From: Chitinophagales bacterium
GTDB lineage: Bacteria > Bacteroidota > Bacteroidia > Chitinophagales > UBA10324
Reading direction: 5' to 3'
Assembly (NCBI GenBank): GCA_026786335.1
Contig: JAJAYG010000283.1
Coordinates: 1 to 7,117 of the forward strand
DNA length: 7,117 nucleotides
Every line of letters begins with the position of its first letter. Positions within the stretch are counted from its first letter, which is position 1. The notes beneath the pieces are model-generated. The model searched no databases and was not told the DNA's origin. It saw only the letters and a list, made by a program, of their open reading frames with translations. Shown here piece after piece: positions 6,784-7,117 of the stretch. The position numbers and the translations under genes were made by a program.

Positions 6784-7117
6784 TTATTCTCCTTCATCAT
6801 CTAAGTCGTCGTTCTCATAATTCTTCTCGAAGAAGTCGACATATTCCTGCAGATTTTTTCTATTGTAGAAGAGCGTGAAGTTTTTATCGTCAATCACAAA
6901 TACACGATAGCCGATTGATTCTACAATCTCAAACAAGGTTTCCGATTCAGTTACCTCATCGTAATAATTCATAGCAGCATCTTTATTTTTAAATTGCTTT
7001 ACAACAATCATTTGCGAATTTTTATCGAGCAACTGAGGTGTTACTTTCAAATTATCGATGCTGTGGTTTTTAGAATTATAATTCGCGAGCGAATCACCGA
7101 TCGCTTTTGTTTTCGCA
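6784..7117 (-). CDS. porW: C-terminal end of a probable T9SS lipoprotein PorW/SprE (partial, start outside window)
   Basis: The minus-strand frame is open from the window edge to a TAA at 6784-6786, giving 110 residues with no start in good context. A TTG at 7050 is merely internal, since coding-like sequence (AKTKAIGDSLANYNSKNHSI...) continues upstream of it. The visible part has an alpha/beta pattern: SQMIVVKQFKNKDAAMNYYD, a strand-forming YRVFVIDDKNFTLFY, then NLQEYVDFFEKNY and a very acidic last stretch (ENDDLDDEGE). The VKxFxNKxxAxxYY and FVIxxxNFxxFYxxKxxxxYxxFFxxNY pattern is what I recall at the end of PorW/SprE, a TPR lipoprotein of the T9SS and gliding machinery. The TPR part would lie outside the window, so it cannot be confirmed. 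It converges on the sulfatase gene with a 16-bp AT-rich gap. The alternative is another TPR or SPOR-like envelope protein. Confidence 0.6.
   Translation of the reverse strand, partial: AKTKAIGDSLANYNSKNHSIDNLKVTPQLLDKNSQMIVVKQFKNKDAAMNYYDEVTESETLFEIVESIGYRVFVIDDKNFTLFYNRKNLQEYVDFFEKNYENDDLDDEGE

Overview
The window looks like a piece of a Bacteroidota chromosome. Two reading regions carry type IX secretion (T9SS) C-terminal sorting domains, which are essentially confined to this phylum. A third gene end resembles the T9SS lipoprotein PorW/SprE. Starts sit in A/T-rich leaders without Shine-Dalgarno sequences, and a TAnnTTTG-type -7 box lies just before one gene. The exact genus cannot be told; uncultured Chitinophagales/Sphingobacteriales-like is a guess.

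Layout: (1) Bases 1-2325, plus strand, hold one large secreted surface protein in three pieces. A short upstream segment in another frame is followed by a 649-codon body: a beta-rich stalk, about 17 degenerate Y-G repeats and an S74-type intramolecular chaperone domain with its Ser/Lys dyad. A T9SS type A sorting domain then follows in the same frame, but after a TAA stop. A likely one-base shift at an A5 run near base 67 and the TAA at 2002-2004 both interrupt what reads as a single gene, so it is probably a decaying pseudogene or contains assembly errors. (2) Bases 2326-2692 contain no gene: a strong symmetric hairpin terminator, two 41-nt direct repeats (40/41 identical), a weaker third relative and two GC-rich hairpins. 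This is typical of a dispersed intergenic repeat cluster. (3) Bases 2693-4897, minus strand, encode an intact class A penicillin-binding protein (PBP1a-like) with complete transglycosylase and transpeptidase motifs. (4) Bases 5085-6767, plus strand, encode a secreted type I sulfatase with a signal peptide, a CxPSR formylglycine site and a C-terminal T9SS domain. It is divergent from the PBP gene and preceded by a plausible promoter. (5) Bases 6784-7117, minus strand, are the 3' end of a gene running off the window, most likely porW/sprE.

How the genes relate: the adhesin-like protein and the sulfatase are predicted T9SS cargo for the cell surface or medium, and the partial gene at the right edge may encode part of the secretion machine. 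The PBP builds peptidoglycan and is functionally separate. No operon joins them: orientations alternate (+, -, +, -). No mobile element, CRISPR array, tRNA or rRNA was seen. I did not find a convincing new multi-gene system. The most noteworthy items are the doubly interrupted S74/T9SS protein and the intergenic repeat cluster.
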